Source: Leptobrachium leishanense
Lineage: Eukaryota > Chordata > Amphibia > Anura > Megophryidae
Length of the DNA stretch: 64,000 nt
Direction: 5' to 3'
NCBI GenBank assembly: GCA_009667805.1
Contig: CM019069.1
Location: 91,361,204-91,425,203, forward strand
The notes under the pieces were generated by a model that was given only the letters and a program-made list of their open reading frames with translations, was not told where the DNA came from and did not search any database. Shown here piece by piece: positions 34,801 through 49,250 of the stretch. Numbering within the stretch: the first letter of the stretch is position 1; each line of letters begins with the position of its first letter. Position numbers and translations under genes: made by a program.

Positions 34801-35354
34801 ATAAAACCAAACCATAATTTACAGTGATGTTTTGTATAAATAATAATTTTTGTTTTTCTTTGTCAGTTTGTTTCAAACCCTATGCAATCAATTTTTTTCG
34901 AAAAGGAATGTCTGGAGAATAGATTAAAGTATGGAGGCAAATTAGTCTGATAAAGGAACTGATATAGAGTGACATTTTACATATACAGTTGTGTTCAAAA
35001 TTATTCAACCCCAATGCTGTAAAGGGTTTTAGGGAATTTAGTGTACATTTGTATTCAGAATGAAATCCTACAAGGACTTTTTAAAGAACCATATGCAACT
35101 AAAATGACATCAATTGGTTTTGTAATACAGTAGTAAATGTTTCTTTTGTGAATTCTTCATTGACACAATTATTCAACCCCTTAAAGAAAACCACTCTGAA
35201 GAACAGAGGTTCATTCAAGTGTTTTCAATCAGGTATTGAAAACACCTGTGGATGTCACGGAGCAGCAATAAAGCATAATAAGCACCAATTAGGCAGCTTT
35301 AAAATGACTGTGATACTCAGCTCCTTCTAGACATTTACTGGTGTGGTTACAAAC

Positions 35355-36566
<1,212 letters not shown>

Positions 36567-36786
36567 GATTGAATGTCACTTGGGGGTTGAATAAAACTGA
36601 TAATGATGTGAGCACAGAAAATACATTTGTTGTTATTTCATTATAAATGTTATGTTATATTTGTCTGACCTACACGTGCCTCTTTGATTTAATTGTAAGC
36701 AAGATGACTGAATGATCAAAATCAATGTCAAACTGGCCAAAACACTCAATTTCAGTGGGGGTTGAATAATTTTGAACACAACTGTA

Positions 36787-37374
36787 GCACCAAAAAAGGA
36801 AAAACATGCATAGAATAAATAGGAATATATCACTCAATGAAGCTCCTTTTCTACATGTGGTCCCTGTTGGGATAAGACCACAGTTTCAGAATAAGTAAAA
36901 GTGAATTAAGAAGCAAAATACAGGAACTTCCAGCAAGGTGAGAATATTTATAAAGTATAATCCTATAAAACAGAGCAGGCCACTAGTGCCATTGTTTGTT
37001 TTCAAGACCCTCACAAACCTCTTTTTGCTCAGTAAAACTATTATACAATCCTTTTAATCTTGACCTTTATCAAGTTTAATAGACATAAATTAATTTTGTT
37101 CTTGGTGGTGTTCTCCATGAATAGTTTACTCTGCCCAAGTGCTGAATTTCCTAGTGCTCCAGTTTCCTACTAGCGACATCACATGCATTCTTATGTATTG
37201 TTTTCCTCCACCATTATTCTTCCTTCTCCTCCATGTCCATAGAAATGGCACCCATGTTCACAGCAACATCAATGTTAATGTGCATTATTACATAATCACC
37301 AGAGATATAAGGAAAGAAAAAGAGCAATTGTTAACTTACCATACATGCGTGAGCATTACCGTTTGCTGCGATAT
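36787..37374. other. No recognised feature
   Basis: AT-rich intergenic or intronic sequence. Nothing definite. Confidence 0.3.
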
Positions 37375-38045
37375 TCACCGCATATTACAATCCAAACGCA
37401 GACGGGTTAAAAAACCTGTTTGCGTTTGGTACCTTGCGCTTCTCTGCGCGAGGTTACTTTACTTTGCGCTCCCTATACTTAACATGGGGAGCACAAAGTG
37501 TCAATCAGCACTGGTATTACAAAGTCCCAGTGCTGATTAACGCCTTTCTCTGGTCAACGCAAAGTTAACCAGAGCGAGGACTTGGTGTTAACGGATTCCA
37601 CTTCTGCAGAATCCGTTAACACCAGACTTAAAAAAATAAAAAGACAATCCTATACTCACCTCCTGTCCCGCGGCGAGGACCGCGGCTCTGTTCGCCTCCT
37701 CCGGCCGGTGGGAGCAGGGAAACACTGGGGGAAAAAGTCCCCCCAGTCTCTCCCTGCGTATCCCTACTCCGACCGGCCGGATCTCGCGAGTCGAGATCCG
37801 TCTGGTCACGTGACCAGCAGGGAGGAACTCAATGGAGTCCTATGGACTCCAGCGAATCGATGCTCGCGGCTGCGCTCAGCGCTGCCATGAGCATCCAGAA
37901 TTTTACGCTCGGAAACAATGCAGTCAGCATTTTTTGATCCTGCATTGTAGTCCAGCATTAAAACGCGGACACAAGGGGGAAAATTGCGGGAGCAGGTTTT
38001 CCTCCCTTGCACCCGCGTTTTAACGCAAAGAGCGTAATAGGGCCC
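37375..38045. mobile_element. Harbinger-like element end with GCGTAATAGGGCCC terminus
   Basis: The right end AACGCAAAGAGCGTAATAGGGCCC resembles, in reverse complement, the GGGCTCTATTAC end at 15685. The interior is rich in AACGC and GCGCAAAG words and has a perfect palindrome GTGTTAACGGATTC..GAATCCGTTAACAC (37587-37624). The left end is not recognised. Confidence 0.45.
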
Positions 38046-38084
38046 TATGTCTATAAGAGGTCACATAGAGTAGTCACATATAGC

Positions 38085-38087
<3 letters not shown>

Positions 38088-38119
<32 letters not shown>
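38088..38119. repeat. (TA)n microsatellite
   Basis: Uninterrupted TA dinucleotide run of about 15 units. Confidence 0.9.
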
Positions 38120-38121
<2 letters not shown>

Positions 38122-38154
38122 CATGATCTATATAAACATTTATTCATTTATTTA

Positions 38155-38223
38155 TTAATTTGCAAAGTATTTTACCAGGAGGGATACATTGAGATTTATC
38201 TCGTTTTCAAGTATGTCCTGGGT
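38155..38223 (-). mobile_element. SINE tail fragment
   Basis: Carries only the conserved SINE tail (TTTACCAGGAGGGATACATT … TTTTCAAGTATGTCCTGGG), minus strand. The tRNA-like head is missing. Confidence 0.65.
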
Positions 38224-38722
38224 TAAAGATTTAAGATTACCTCTAATTGTCTCTCTTGAATAATTATGGTAAAATCTCTTAATATAAAAATTAAACTTAC
38301 TTTAAGTTATTGTATTAATTTTTTAAACTAATTTGATTCTTTGGAAGACTTAAATTAACTTTGAATTTTTTTTACAATATATACATATAGGGCCACATTA
38401 CAATCTTGACGCTAAAATCCTAGCACAAAGTGAAAATCTTTGCGCTAAGTTTTAAAGTTTAGCGCGCGCAAATCACCGTTGGAATTACAATCTTCGCGTG
38501 TCCGCACATCCGCCGATCAATAGCGCATGTGCACGTAATGCTAACAGGACTAGGGATGAGCTGTTCGGTTCGATCTGTTCGGAGTTCGCATCGAACATCG
38601 GCCGTTCGGCTGTTCGCGAACTCCGAACATTTCCGCGTGTTCGGTTAGAGCTTGCCCACAATGCACCACAATGGACCACAATGCACTTTTCCACTGGCCT
38701 GAAGCTTGTAATTGGCTACAGC

Positions 38723-38852
38723 CTTGCACCTGACCACAGGTCAGGTGCAAGACAGGTGCAAGACTATGCCAATCACGGCTCAGAGTCCTGATTGGGCAAA
38801 TTTTGCAAAATTATGGGCTCACAGAGCTAAGTCCCGCAGCACACTATATAAG
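38723..38852 (+). promoter_or_regulatory. Putative hAT copy A promoter
   Basis: Perfect 12-bp inverted repeat CTTGCACCTGAC / GTCAGGTGCAAG at 38723-38751, CCAAT at 38769-38773, an inverted CCAAT at 38791-38795, and TATATAAG at 38845-38852. The same order occurs in copy B (53530-53658). This fits an internal RNA polymerase II promoter for the transposase. Function is inferred. Confidence 0.6.
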
Positions 38853-38924
38853 GGTTCACACAGCCTGCAGCATGTGTTTTATGAGAGGAGATTGTTCTGT
38901 TAGTGTATCTTCTCAGTGCCAGCA

Positions 38925-39840
38925 GCTATTGGGGGATCTCACTTCTACAAAATATCTGGGAATTGTTGTAATCTGTGTGTTCTCACTGCCAGCAGCTATT
39001 GGGTGGTCTCACTTCTACAAGATTTCTGGGAATTGTTGTAATCTGTGTGTTCTCACTGCCAGCAGCTATTGGGGGGTGTCTCACTTCTACAAGATATCTG
39101 GTAATTGTTGTAATCTGTGTGTTCTCACTGCCAGCAGCTATTGGGGGTCTCACTTCTACAAGATATCTGGGAATTGTTGTAATCTGTGTGTTCTCATTGC
39201 CAGCAGCTATTGGGGGGAGTCTCACTTCTACAAGATATCTGGGAATTGTAATCTGTGTCTTGTCACTGCCACCCATCAGGGGGTCTCACCCCTATTTTAT
39301 AGGAGGTTCCTGGGAATTGTAATCTGTGTCTTGTCACTGCCACCCATCAGGGGGTCTCACTGATTTATACGAGGTTCCTGGGAATTGTAATTTGTGTCTT
39401 GTCACTGCCACCCGTCAGGGGTCTCACTGATTTATAGGAGGTTCCTGGGAATTGTAATTTGTGTCTTGTCACTGCCACCCATCAGGGGGTCTCACTGATT
39501 TATAGGAGGTTCCTGGGAATTGTAATCTGTGTCTTCTCACTGCCAGCTATCAGGGGGTCCCACATACTTCTAGCAGATATCTGTGAATTGTAATTTGTGT
39601 CTTGTCACTGCCACCCATCAGGGGGTCTCACTGATTTATAGGAGGTTCCTGGGAATTGTAATTTGTGTCTTGTCACTGCCACCTATCAGGGGGTCTCACT
39701 GATTTATAGGAGGTTACTGGGAATTGTAATTTGTGTCTTGTCACTGCCACCCATCAGGGGGTCTCACAGATTTGTAGCAGATATCTGGGAATTATAACAT
39801 GTGTCTTGTCACTGCCACCCATCAGGGGGTCTCACTGATT
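38925..39840 (+). repeat. Sub-terminal tandem array of hAT copy A
   Basis: About a dozen units of 70-75 bp built on CTGGGAATTGT(TGT)AATCTGTGT, then CTCACTGCCA(GCAG)C and GGGGTCTCAC. Early units resemble copy B. Later units form a subfamily with CACCCATCAGGGGGTCTCAC. The array is cut by Tc1 and its last unit resumes at 41369. The long open frames through it result from a nearly stop-free unit, not coding. Confidence 0.9.
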
Positions 39841-39842
39841 TA

Positions 39843-41366
<1,524 letters not shown>

Positions 41367-42139
41367 TATATGTGGTTTCTGGGAATTTTAATCTGTGTCT
41401 TGTCACTGGCTGCCAGCTATCAGGGTGTCTCACTGAGGTATAACAGAGTTCTGGAAATCTTTAATCTAGATAACACAGTTGAATCATAGTTCTGCATAGC
41501 TCCAATTTTTATAACAGAGTTGAATCAGAGTTATGTATATCTTTAATCTATATATCACTCACCAGGTCAGAAAGACCAAAAAGGACAGACAGATGCTCCC
41601 AGACACAGATAAGAGGGCAAGCAGCCTCTGTGTCGGGAGGCTGTGCCTCTGGTCGTCGTGGACGTGGTGCATCCTCTGCAGGGGCACGCTTGTCCTTTTT
41701 AACTGGTGCTGGCCGTCTTAAGTAGGGATGAGCTGTTCGGGTTCGGACGGTTCGGAGTTCGACCTGAACTTTGGCAGTTCGAAAGATCGCGAATTTCGAA
41801 CTTTTTGGGCGTTTTCGGTTCGGGTTCCAAAAAAAAAAGAAATTTTGAAAAAAGTACAGAAAATGCTTAAAAAAATACTAAAAAATCTAGAAATAAAGAC
41901 TCTTTACTGCAGAATATTATAAGCAACGGTTTATTAGATATTAAATTAAAAACTAATGTGTACGTGGAAAGATTATCAACTCTAAATGACCTCTGTTCAC
42001 AAACGGGCATAACACCAGATGTTTTCAGTCTGGTAATCAATTTGATACATTGTACAATATAGTGAGGGGGTGGGGTGGTGTCTGTTTCTGATTGAGATTT
42101 GAGAATTAATTTCCCTCCTAAAAAATATGCTGCATTTAA

Positions 42140-43376
42140 CCCTTTCGCTGCTGAGGCTTTTCACACCTCTGTGCAGAGGTCATTTTTACCGCTTTCGCTC
42201 ATCATGTTTAACCGCGTTTTGTAGCCATATTTTGATATATGACCCAGACATATTATATATCGTTCTTTCCGGCAGACTTGGCAGATTCATAATATGTCAT
42301 TATTATATGTATACGTTATGTCATGTCTGTATATTATAACACAAAATGCAATAAAATTCGAATTTTCAATAATTTATTATGTGTAAAGTGTTTTTTTTCA
42401 CATTTTAACATGCGATCGTTTGCGGTTATATTTTGTATGGGGTGTGCTTGTTAAAAAAATTAGAAATGGGGTCTCGTTATATTTTTTTTTGGGGAAAATT
42501 TTGCTTTTTTTAACAAACGCACCGCATACAAAAATCGTTAGTGCAACATTATTGTTCACATTATAATTGAAATGGGAACACTATTGCTGCATTAACAAAA
42601 CAAAAACAAACAAAGAAACTTGTTTATTTTTTTTTTAGAATTTTTTTTTAAAATATATATATTTTTTTATTTATTTATTTTACTTTTTTTAAAAAACATT
42701 TTTCATCCTCATGTTTAGTATCCTTGGAAAGGCCATGCTCTGGCCGATCCAACGATATCAAACATTAACCCCTAGCTGCCACGGATCGGGAGATAGGGGG
42801 TTCATTGGAACCCCCTATCTCCACCATTGGTGGCAGCTAGGGTTAACTCCAGGACTGGCGTCATCGTGCTATGCATGATGACGCCAGTCCTCAGGGGGAG
42901 TTCCTGGAGGCTTGGCCGACATCCAAGATGTCGGCCAGCTCCAGGAGAGGATCACGATCTGGCGCTTTTCAGCGCCGATTCGTGATCCGGCTCCCCAGGG
43001 GTTAATCACAGCCACCGTTTGGAAGGGCAGGCTGTGCCCTTCCAAACGGTGCCTGGATTGACCCTCTGCCCCCCGGCGATCGGGAGGGAGAGAGGTCTGA
43101 AGGACCTCCCCCCCTCCCTTTCAGGCGCTTCCTCCGCACATGTGGGGGGGCGCCTGAATTAGATGTCATCGTGCCGCCGCGATGACATCTAATTGCTCTG
43201 CCGGGGTCCCGGAGTGCTGGGCTGACATCCAAGATGTCAGCCCGCCCCGGGGGGCGCAGCAATTTGCCGGAATCCGGCGGATTGCTACCTCCTGTGCATG
43301 GACGCGCTCAGCGCGTCCATAGCACAGGAGAACCACTTGGCTGGACGCGCTGAGCGCGTCCATAGCAGCCAAGTGG
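42140..43376 (-). mobile_element. TTAA-flanked hairpin-chain element, copy 2
   Basis: Inverted copy of 11421-12646, flanked by TTAA (42136-42139, 43377-43380). On this strand the AT-rich half comes first, then the chain of hairpins. Examples: 42771-42846 (nested stem with GGAGATAGG…CCTATCTCC), 42850-42890, 43012-43053, 43156-43194, 43300-43319 and 43330-43380. Hairpin order matches copy 1. Non-coding. Confidence 0.87.
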
Positions 43377-43438
43377 TTAACTGGTGTTTGAAAAAAATCT
43401 AAAGCAATGTTATTTTTCACCTCGGGATTAAACATTCA

Positions 43439-43609
43439 CAGGGTTATTCAGAGAGCGGTGAAAAGCAGGAGAATAACTGGAGAAGTGAAAATTCTAGGTC
43501 AAAATAGCCAAACCAGAAAAATTCTCCCATTTAACTCACTTTCCAAATTGGCTATTTGGTCTAGATTGTTCTCTTCTCCTGCCAGTTCTCCTGGCTTTCA
43601 CCTCTCTCT
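43439..43609. mobile_element. Short foldback MITE (GGTTATTCAGAG type)
   Basis: Starts CAGGGTTATTCAGAGAGCGG and ends in CACCTCTCTCTCG, same family as 6541-6720. It abuts the next copy directly. Confidence 0.7.
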
Positions 43610-44213
43610 CGGGGTTGTTCAGAGAATGGTGAAAACCAGGAGAATGGCAGGAAAAGAGAACAATCTGGACCAAATAGCCGATTTGGAAAGTGAGATAAGT
43701 CAGACTAACGCATTTTTCGCAGCGACCGTCAAAAAGTGCGTCCGAACGCATTGTTGTACTTTTTCACGGATTGCGCGAAAACGGTCATACGATGCGCATT
43801 TTTGTGTGTGATTTTTTTACGGATCCAAACCAGGAAACTTTGGGTGTCTGGACGTTATGTTGGCCGGACATGAGCAGGGTCTGACGTCTCCAAATCACGC
43901 ACACACGCCGCTAGTGGAAGCAGCGCACTCTGTACGTCCGTACTAGCGGTTCTGCGTTCTCGAAAAAATGCGTTCATTTTCCACTTGCGTTGCGCAGCCG
44001 GACTTTCGTGCGACCGTACTTCGTATATTGGCCGTCATTGCCCGTCATTTGCTGCTAGTGCGGCCGTGATTAAGTGCGCCTAAACGCACGTTAAATATTC
44101 GCTAGTCTGACCCTAGCCTAAATGGGAGAATTTTTCTGGTTTGGCTATTTTGACCTAGAATTTTCCATTCTCCAGTCATTCTCCTGCTCTTCACCGCTCT
44201 CTGAATAACCCTG
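43610..44213. mobile_element. Short foldback MITE split by a Harbinger-like MITE
   Basis: Left half GGGGTTGTTCAGAGAATGGT … GGAAAGTGAGATAA, right half TAAATGGGAGAATTTTTCTG … CTCTGAATAACCCTG. The 420-bp MITE at 43699-44118 sits between them, with TAA duplicated. Confidence 0.75.
43699..44118. mobile_element. Harbinger-like MITE (GGCTAGGGTCAGAC ends), TAA TSD
   Basis: Right end CTAGTCTGACCCTAGCC, left end GTCAGACTAACGCATTTTTC (outer GGCTAGG missing). Flanked by TAA (43696-43698, 44119-44121), the TWA-type TSD of PIF/Harbinger. The interior is CpG-rich. Another copy begins at 63910. Confidence 0.75.
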
Positions 44214-44214
44214 A

Positions 44215-44379
44215 CAGGGTTATTCAGAGAAAGGTGAAACTCAGGAGAATGACTGGAGACTGGAAAATTCGAGGTCAAAATAGCCAAACCAGAAAAATTC
44301 TCCCATTTATCTCACTTTCCAAATCGGCTATTTGGTCTAGAATTTTCCATTCTCCAGTCATTCTCCTGCTTTTCACCGC
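44215..44379. mobile_element. Short foldback MITE, right end lost
   Basis: CAGGGTTATTCAGAGAAAGG … CTCCAGTCATTCTCCTGC, stopping in TTTCACCGCC where the host hAT 3' segment resumes. Confidence 0.7.
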
Positions 44380-45268
44380 CAAAAAATCAGTAAACTTTTT
44401 CTGCGTGTCCGAAAATGTCTCCTCTTTTCTTACAGACTGCCGCCCCAAGCAGTTGTTCATGGATAGATTAAAGGAAAAGCATTTACCGTCATTTGAAATG
44501 TCATTTTTTGTTTTTACATATTTCTATACATCCTAGAAATCCGCCACTTCACGGGCAGGTTATGGGGGCCTTTTAGGCACGATATTTGAAGGAATTTTTG
44601 GTTTTTATTTTTAACCCTTATTTCATGGAAAACTCACTGTCCCTTTAAAAACGTTTTTTTTTTTACTTTTTGTCCTTGTTTCCTGTCCCCCAGGGCACTA
44701 CCCGGACCCCCATACACCTTTTATGGCAAATATGTAGCATATATGCCCTCTTGGAGGGCACTCTAAAAAACCGAATTTTCAGCCCCATTGACTTGCATGC
44801 GGGTTCGGGATTGGGTTCGGACCCGAACAAATGGGAAGTTCGAGTTCGGGCCCGAACCGAACTCGGGGGGTGTTCGGCTCATCCCTAAAGCAGCAGCAAC
44901 ATACAGAGGATTTGGTGGATTGGCTAACCAGGCCATCCTCATCCTCCGAGTCCTCTGCCAGCCAGGCTTGTAGTGCTTTACAGTCCACTTCAGCTGCCAA
45001 AACATCTAATTCAGCCTCAATGTCCACAGCTACTCCTGTCGTAGCCTCACTATCACACACGGAGGAGTCAGCTGAATTGTTTGACTGCAATGACAGTGAC
45101 ATGCTGCTTGAGGATGCGCAGCAACTACAGTGCTCTGATTCAAACTCTGAGGTTGAGGAAGGGAGTATAATCAACCTAGAGGAAGGGGGTGCCAGTGACA
45201 CACAAATAACTGGCACTCATGTTGCCCCAGCAGCTGCAGCATACTGCCAAGTTGGCTCCAGTGATGAG

Positions 45269-45668
45269 TAGGCTTGTGCACCGATTTTTTTTTCGGTTCG
45301 ATTCGATTCGAATTTTCGGATTTTTAAACTTTTCGATTCGGCTCGTTTCGACTGATTTCTGTTTCGATTCGGTTCGACTCGACTCGTTTTTCGGGTACAT
45401 TTTTTTTTCGGAATTTCGACCATTTTTCGTATTTTCGTGTCACTTAGCACGCTTTTTGTATCGACTTTTCGTATTTTTGAAAATTTTCGTTTTTTCGGAA
45501 CGTCTGTTCTCCTCGTTTCAAAGCAATAAATTTCGATTTGACACATTTCAAGTACATTCGATAATTGGGAAAATATTTCGTTTCGGATCTAAAAAATTTC
45601 GGAAAATAGGCCGCATCCGAAAAATCGTGAAAATTCCAAAATTCCGAAACCCGAAACGCACATCCCTA
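45269..45668 (-). mobile_element. hAT MITE, TTTCG-rich family, in copy A transposase
   Basis: 400 bp, TAGGCTTGTGCACCG … CGCACATCCCTA, flanked by a perfect 8-bp TSD GTGATGAG (45261-45268, 45669-45676). Copy B keeps the uninterrupted site (GTGATGAG at 59388-59395), an independent empty-site proof. Same family as 1-357 and 20377-21148. Confidence 0.97.
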
Positions 45669-48345
45669 GTGATGAGGAGATAGGGGGTAATGATGATGAT
45701 GAGGTCACTGACTCCACCTGGGTGCCTGATCGAACAGAGGAGTCAAGGGTGGAGGAAGAGGAGGCACAACAAAAACGAGGCAGAACATCCTCTATGACCA
45801 ACTGTAGCCAGTCCAAGGCATCAGAAGTCACAGCTGCTCAGGTGCAGAGCGCTGTTGTCTCAAAGCACATGTACAGGAAGTCTGCTGTCTGGGAGTTCTT
45901 TAAGAAATGTGCAGCAGACCGCACCATTGCTATTTGTATTCTATGTCAGATGAGGATCAAGCGAGGGAAAGACATCCCACGCTTGGGTACCACGTGCTTG
46001 AGGTGACGTATGACCACCTGCCATGCATCCCGTTGGCACAACACTTTACAAAAGTCCTCCTTCTCCTCATCTGTCTCTACCCCCACTATATGTCCTGCCA
46101 TGTCATTGCCTACAACCTCCACTGACAGGGATGATGCTACAGTAATGGGTGTACCAGGTCTTTCCTCAGAATGTGACAGCATCCCATCAGCTGAAGATTT
46201 ATGCAGTCAGATTACGTTGCCCCAGCTGCTGCAGCGTAAGAACAAAAATAGTCCCAACCATCCCCAAGCACAGTATCTAAATGCCAGCTTAGCAAAATTA
46301 CTCGCATTGCAGCTGCTGCCTTTGCAGATGCTGACTTTCCAGCTGGTGGACTCTGCTTCCTTCCATGAATTTGCCGAATGTGCTGTACCACAGTGGCAGG
46401 TTCCAAAACACCATTTCTTTTCACGGAAGGCCATTCCAGCACTATACCAGCATGTGGAAGACAATGTTATAGAGTCAGTGGGAAAGGCAGTCAGCAGCAA
46501 GGTGCACATAACTTTAGACACGTGGTCCAGCAAGCATGGACAGGGCCGTTACATTTCCTTCACGGCACACTGGGTAACTCTGATTGCAGCTGGGAGTGAT
46601 CCAGGACGGGGCTCTGTGCTGTAGCTTGTTCATCCACCACACCTCCAGAAAGCTGCTTGTTTGAGGTCTGTCTGCTCTACCACCTGTTCTTTCTCTTCCT
46701 CCTTCTCTGTCTCTGGCGAAGTGGCAGTTAAACCGATGCGTGGTAGGGGCTACGCAATGGCTCAAGCAAAAAGATGCCATACTGTGCTTGAGCTCGTTTG
46801 TTTAGGGGACAGGAGCCACACTGGGCCAGAAATTCTGTCAGCTCTGCAGGGGCAGGTGCAGAGATGGTTAACACCATGCCAGCTTCAGCTGGGAATGGTC
46901 ATCTGTGATAATGGCAGCAACCTTCTCTCCGCCCTACGCTAGGGTAAGTTGACGCATGTACCATGCCTAGCACACGTCTTAAATCTGGTGGTACAGCGTT
47001 TCCTAACCAGGTAACCAGGGCTGGCAGAGCTTCTCAGCCAGGCAAGAAAAGTCTGCAGCCACTTCAGACGGTCATTCCCAGCAAGTGTTCACCTGGCAGA
47101 AAGTCATGTGACATGCCCACCAGGTGGAACTCGACATTAGCAATGCTGCAGCATCTGCACAAGCAGCAGAGGGCAATCAATGAGTACCTGTGTGAGTATG
47201 GCACAAGGACAGGTTCAGGTCAACTTGGTTTCCCCCCCGCAGTGACTGATGATCAAGGATGCATGCACTGTACTGTCACCATTTGAGGAGAAAACGAGGA
47301 TGGTGAGCAGGGACAGTGCATGTATCAGTGACACAATTCCTTTAGTGTTCCTGCTGAGCGCACTCTGCGGGGAATTATAGATGTGGCACTAGAGGCAGAG
47401 CAGCAGGACGAAGAGGAGGCCTTCCCTAGCTCTCAAGGCCCCAGTCTTTACACAGACAGCATTCCTGCGGGTCCTCAGATCATACAGGAGGAGGATGAGG
47501 AGGAGGAGGAATATTTAAGTAGTGGGGGCATTGAAGGTGGGGATTCCTCAAGGGAGCGTTTTGTGTGCCCATAAACCCAAGGACTAGTACGTGGCTGGGA
47601 GGAGGAAGTGCACGATGGAGTCATCCTCATTGACCAGGAAGACTCGGAAAGCTAATGCCACCCCCAACCTATGCTGCATGGGCTCCCTTATCCTGCAAAG
47701 CCTGCTAAAGGACCCCAGGATTCGTGCTATCAAGAAGAGGGTTCATTACTGGTTGGCAAGCCTTCTTGATCCACGATACAAGGGTAAAGTTTCAGAGCTC
47801 ATCCTGCCCGCACAGAGGGAGCACAGGATGAAACAACTTCAAGACGCTCTAAAGCGACACTTGTGTAACACCTTTCCAGGCACTGGTAGGTTACCAAGTG
47901 ATGACACAGGTGCTTCTGAGGCTGCGGATGATCAGAGGAAAAGCGGTGAAGGCCGTGGCTGCTTGACTGATGCCTTTTTAAATTTTTTTAGTCCACGACG
48001 CCCAGGGACGTCAAATGTAGGCACCCATTGCCAGCGTCTTCACCGTATGGTGCAGGACTACTTAGGGGCAAGGCAGACCTGGATACCTCTACAGCAGATG
48101 ATCCACTGGCTTACTGGGTGTTGAGATTGGATCACTGGCCAGAATTTAGCCAATATGCTATGCAGCTACTAGGTTGCCCTTCATCCAGCGTGCTTTCTGA
48201 AAGGACGTTCTGTGCCGCTGGAAGTTTTGTCACAGACAAAAGAGTGCATCTGTCCACCGACTCTGTAGACCGGCTGACATTTATAAAAATGAATCAGTCC
48301 TGGATCAGCAGCTATCAATCCCCTGATGCTGGCGTAACTGAATAG

Positions 48346-49172
48346 ATTGAGGATCTCTTCTGCATTACCAAAACCTCCACCCCTGCACTTTTCCACAATA
48401 CCTCAGAGGGGTTACGTTGTGAAGGAACTAGCTGGCACCAAAGGCCTAATATTTGGGTGCACTGCCACTGATGCCTATACCAGATTCATATCATTTTAAT
48501 ATTGGACCGCAGGGTCCAACCCTGCACTCTTCCATAATACCACAGAGGGGTTACGGTGTGACGGCACTGTTGCCGACATTAAAGGCCCAATTTTAAAGCA
48601 CCTATTGTTACTTTCATCCAAAGCCTGCATAAGTTTCACCATAGTTTAGCCCAAAAAATCATTAAACTTGTTCTGCGTGTCCTAAAATGTCTCCCCTTTT
48701 CATACAGGCTGCCGCCCCAAGCAGTTGTTTATGAATAGATTAAAGGAAAACCGTTTACCGTCATTTGAAACGTCATTTGAAATTTTTTTTTGTTTTTAAA
48801 TGTTTCTATACATCCTACAAATTCGCCACTTCACAGGCAGGTTATGGGGACCTCCTAGGCACGATATTTGAAGGAATTTTTCGTTTTTATTCTTAACCTT
48901 TATTTCATGGAAAACTCACTGTTCCCTTAAAAATGTTTTTTTAAAACTTTTTGTCCTAGTTTCCTGTCCCCCAGGGCACTACCTGGACCCCCATACACCT
49001 TTCATGGCAAATATCTTCCAAATATGACCTTTTGGAGGGCACTCTAAAAATTGAACTTTCGAGTCCCATTGACGTGCATTGAGTTCGGTTTGTTTTCGTG
49101 TTCAAACTCGAATTTTTTAAATTGTTCGAGTTCGAATGCGAACCGAATACGGGGGTGTTCAGCTCATCACTA
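48346..49172 (+). other. 3' non-coding segment of hAT copy A
   Basis: Follows the transposase stop. Contains two related CTGCACTTTTCCACAATACC / CTGCACTCTTCCATAATACC blocks (48382 and 48522), each followed by AGAGGGGTTACG(T/G)TGTGA. The TIR-proximal part has GTTCGAGTTCGAATGCGAAC. Copy B lacks most of it: its sequence jumps from the end of the transposase to TTGACTTGCATTGAG. Confidence 0.8.
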
Positions 49173-49250
49173 AACAGGACGTGCCCGAATGCACGCGTAG
49201 TACCGCCTCGCGCAAAAATCTATGCGCGCGCTGTTTTTTTCCCCCACAAT

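Larger units (their letters stand above)
41723..44887 (+). mobile_element. hAT deletion derivative inserted in copy A transposase
   Basis: Ends TAGGGATGAGCTGTTCGGGT and inverted TAGGGATGAGCCGAACACCC, nearly the same TIRs as the host. Its last 500 bp (44380-44887) match the host's 3' segment (48650-49172), including CTGCCGCCCCAAGCAGTTGT. The interior lacks transposase and has been filled by other insertions: a fragment of the GGTTATTCA family (41859-41960), the TTAA hairpin-chain element (42140-43376) and MITEs (43439-44379). Only AAG is shared at the junctions; no 8-bp TSD is visible. Confidence 0.85.
41564..48345 (+). pseudogene. BED-finger hAT transposase pseudogene, copy A
   Basis: Begins at 41564 where copy B has ATG; here it is AGG, so the start codon is lost. 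Segments: basic N-terminus SERPKRTDRCSQ; [insertion 41723-44887]; acidic EDLVDWLTRPSSSSES; [insertion 45269-45668]; BED finger (VWEFFKKCAADRTIAICILC, RMTTCH) with an in-frame TGA at 46004; first catalytic Asp in VHITLDTWSSKHGQG; TAG at about 46622; CDNGSNLLSALR then TAG; RWNSTLAMLQHLHK; and a C-terminal dimerisation block SSVLSERTFCAAG…DRLTFIKMNQSW. Frameshifts and stops make it inactive. Closest general family: ZBED-like hAT (Ac group). Confidence 0.9.

Noticed and set aside
38803..39363. Open frame of 186 codons with repeated ICVFSLPAA-type motif
   Set aside because: It is the 73-bp array read through in one frame; neighbouring frames give equivalent repeats.
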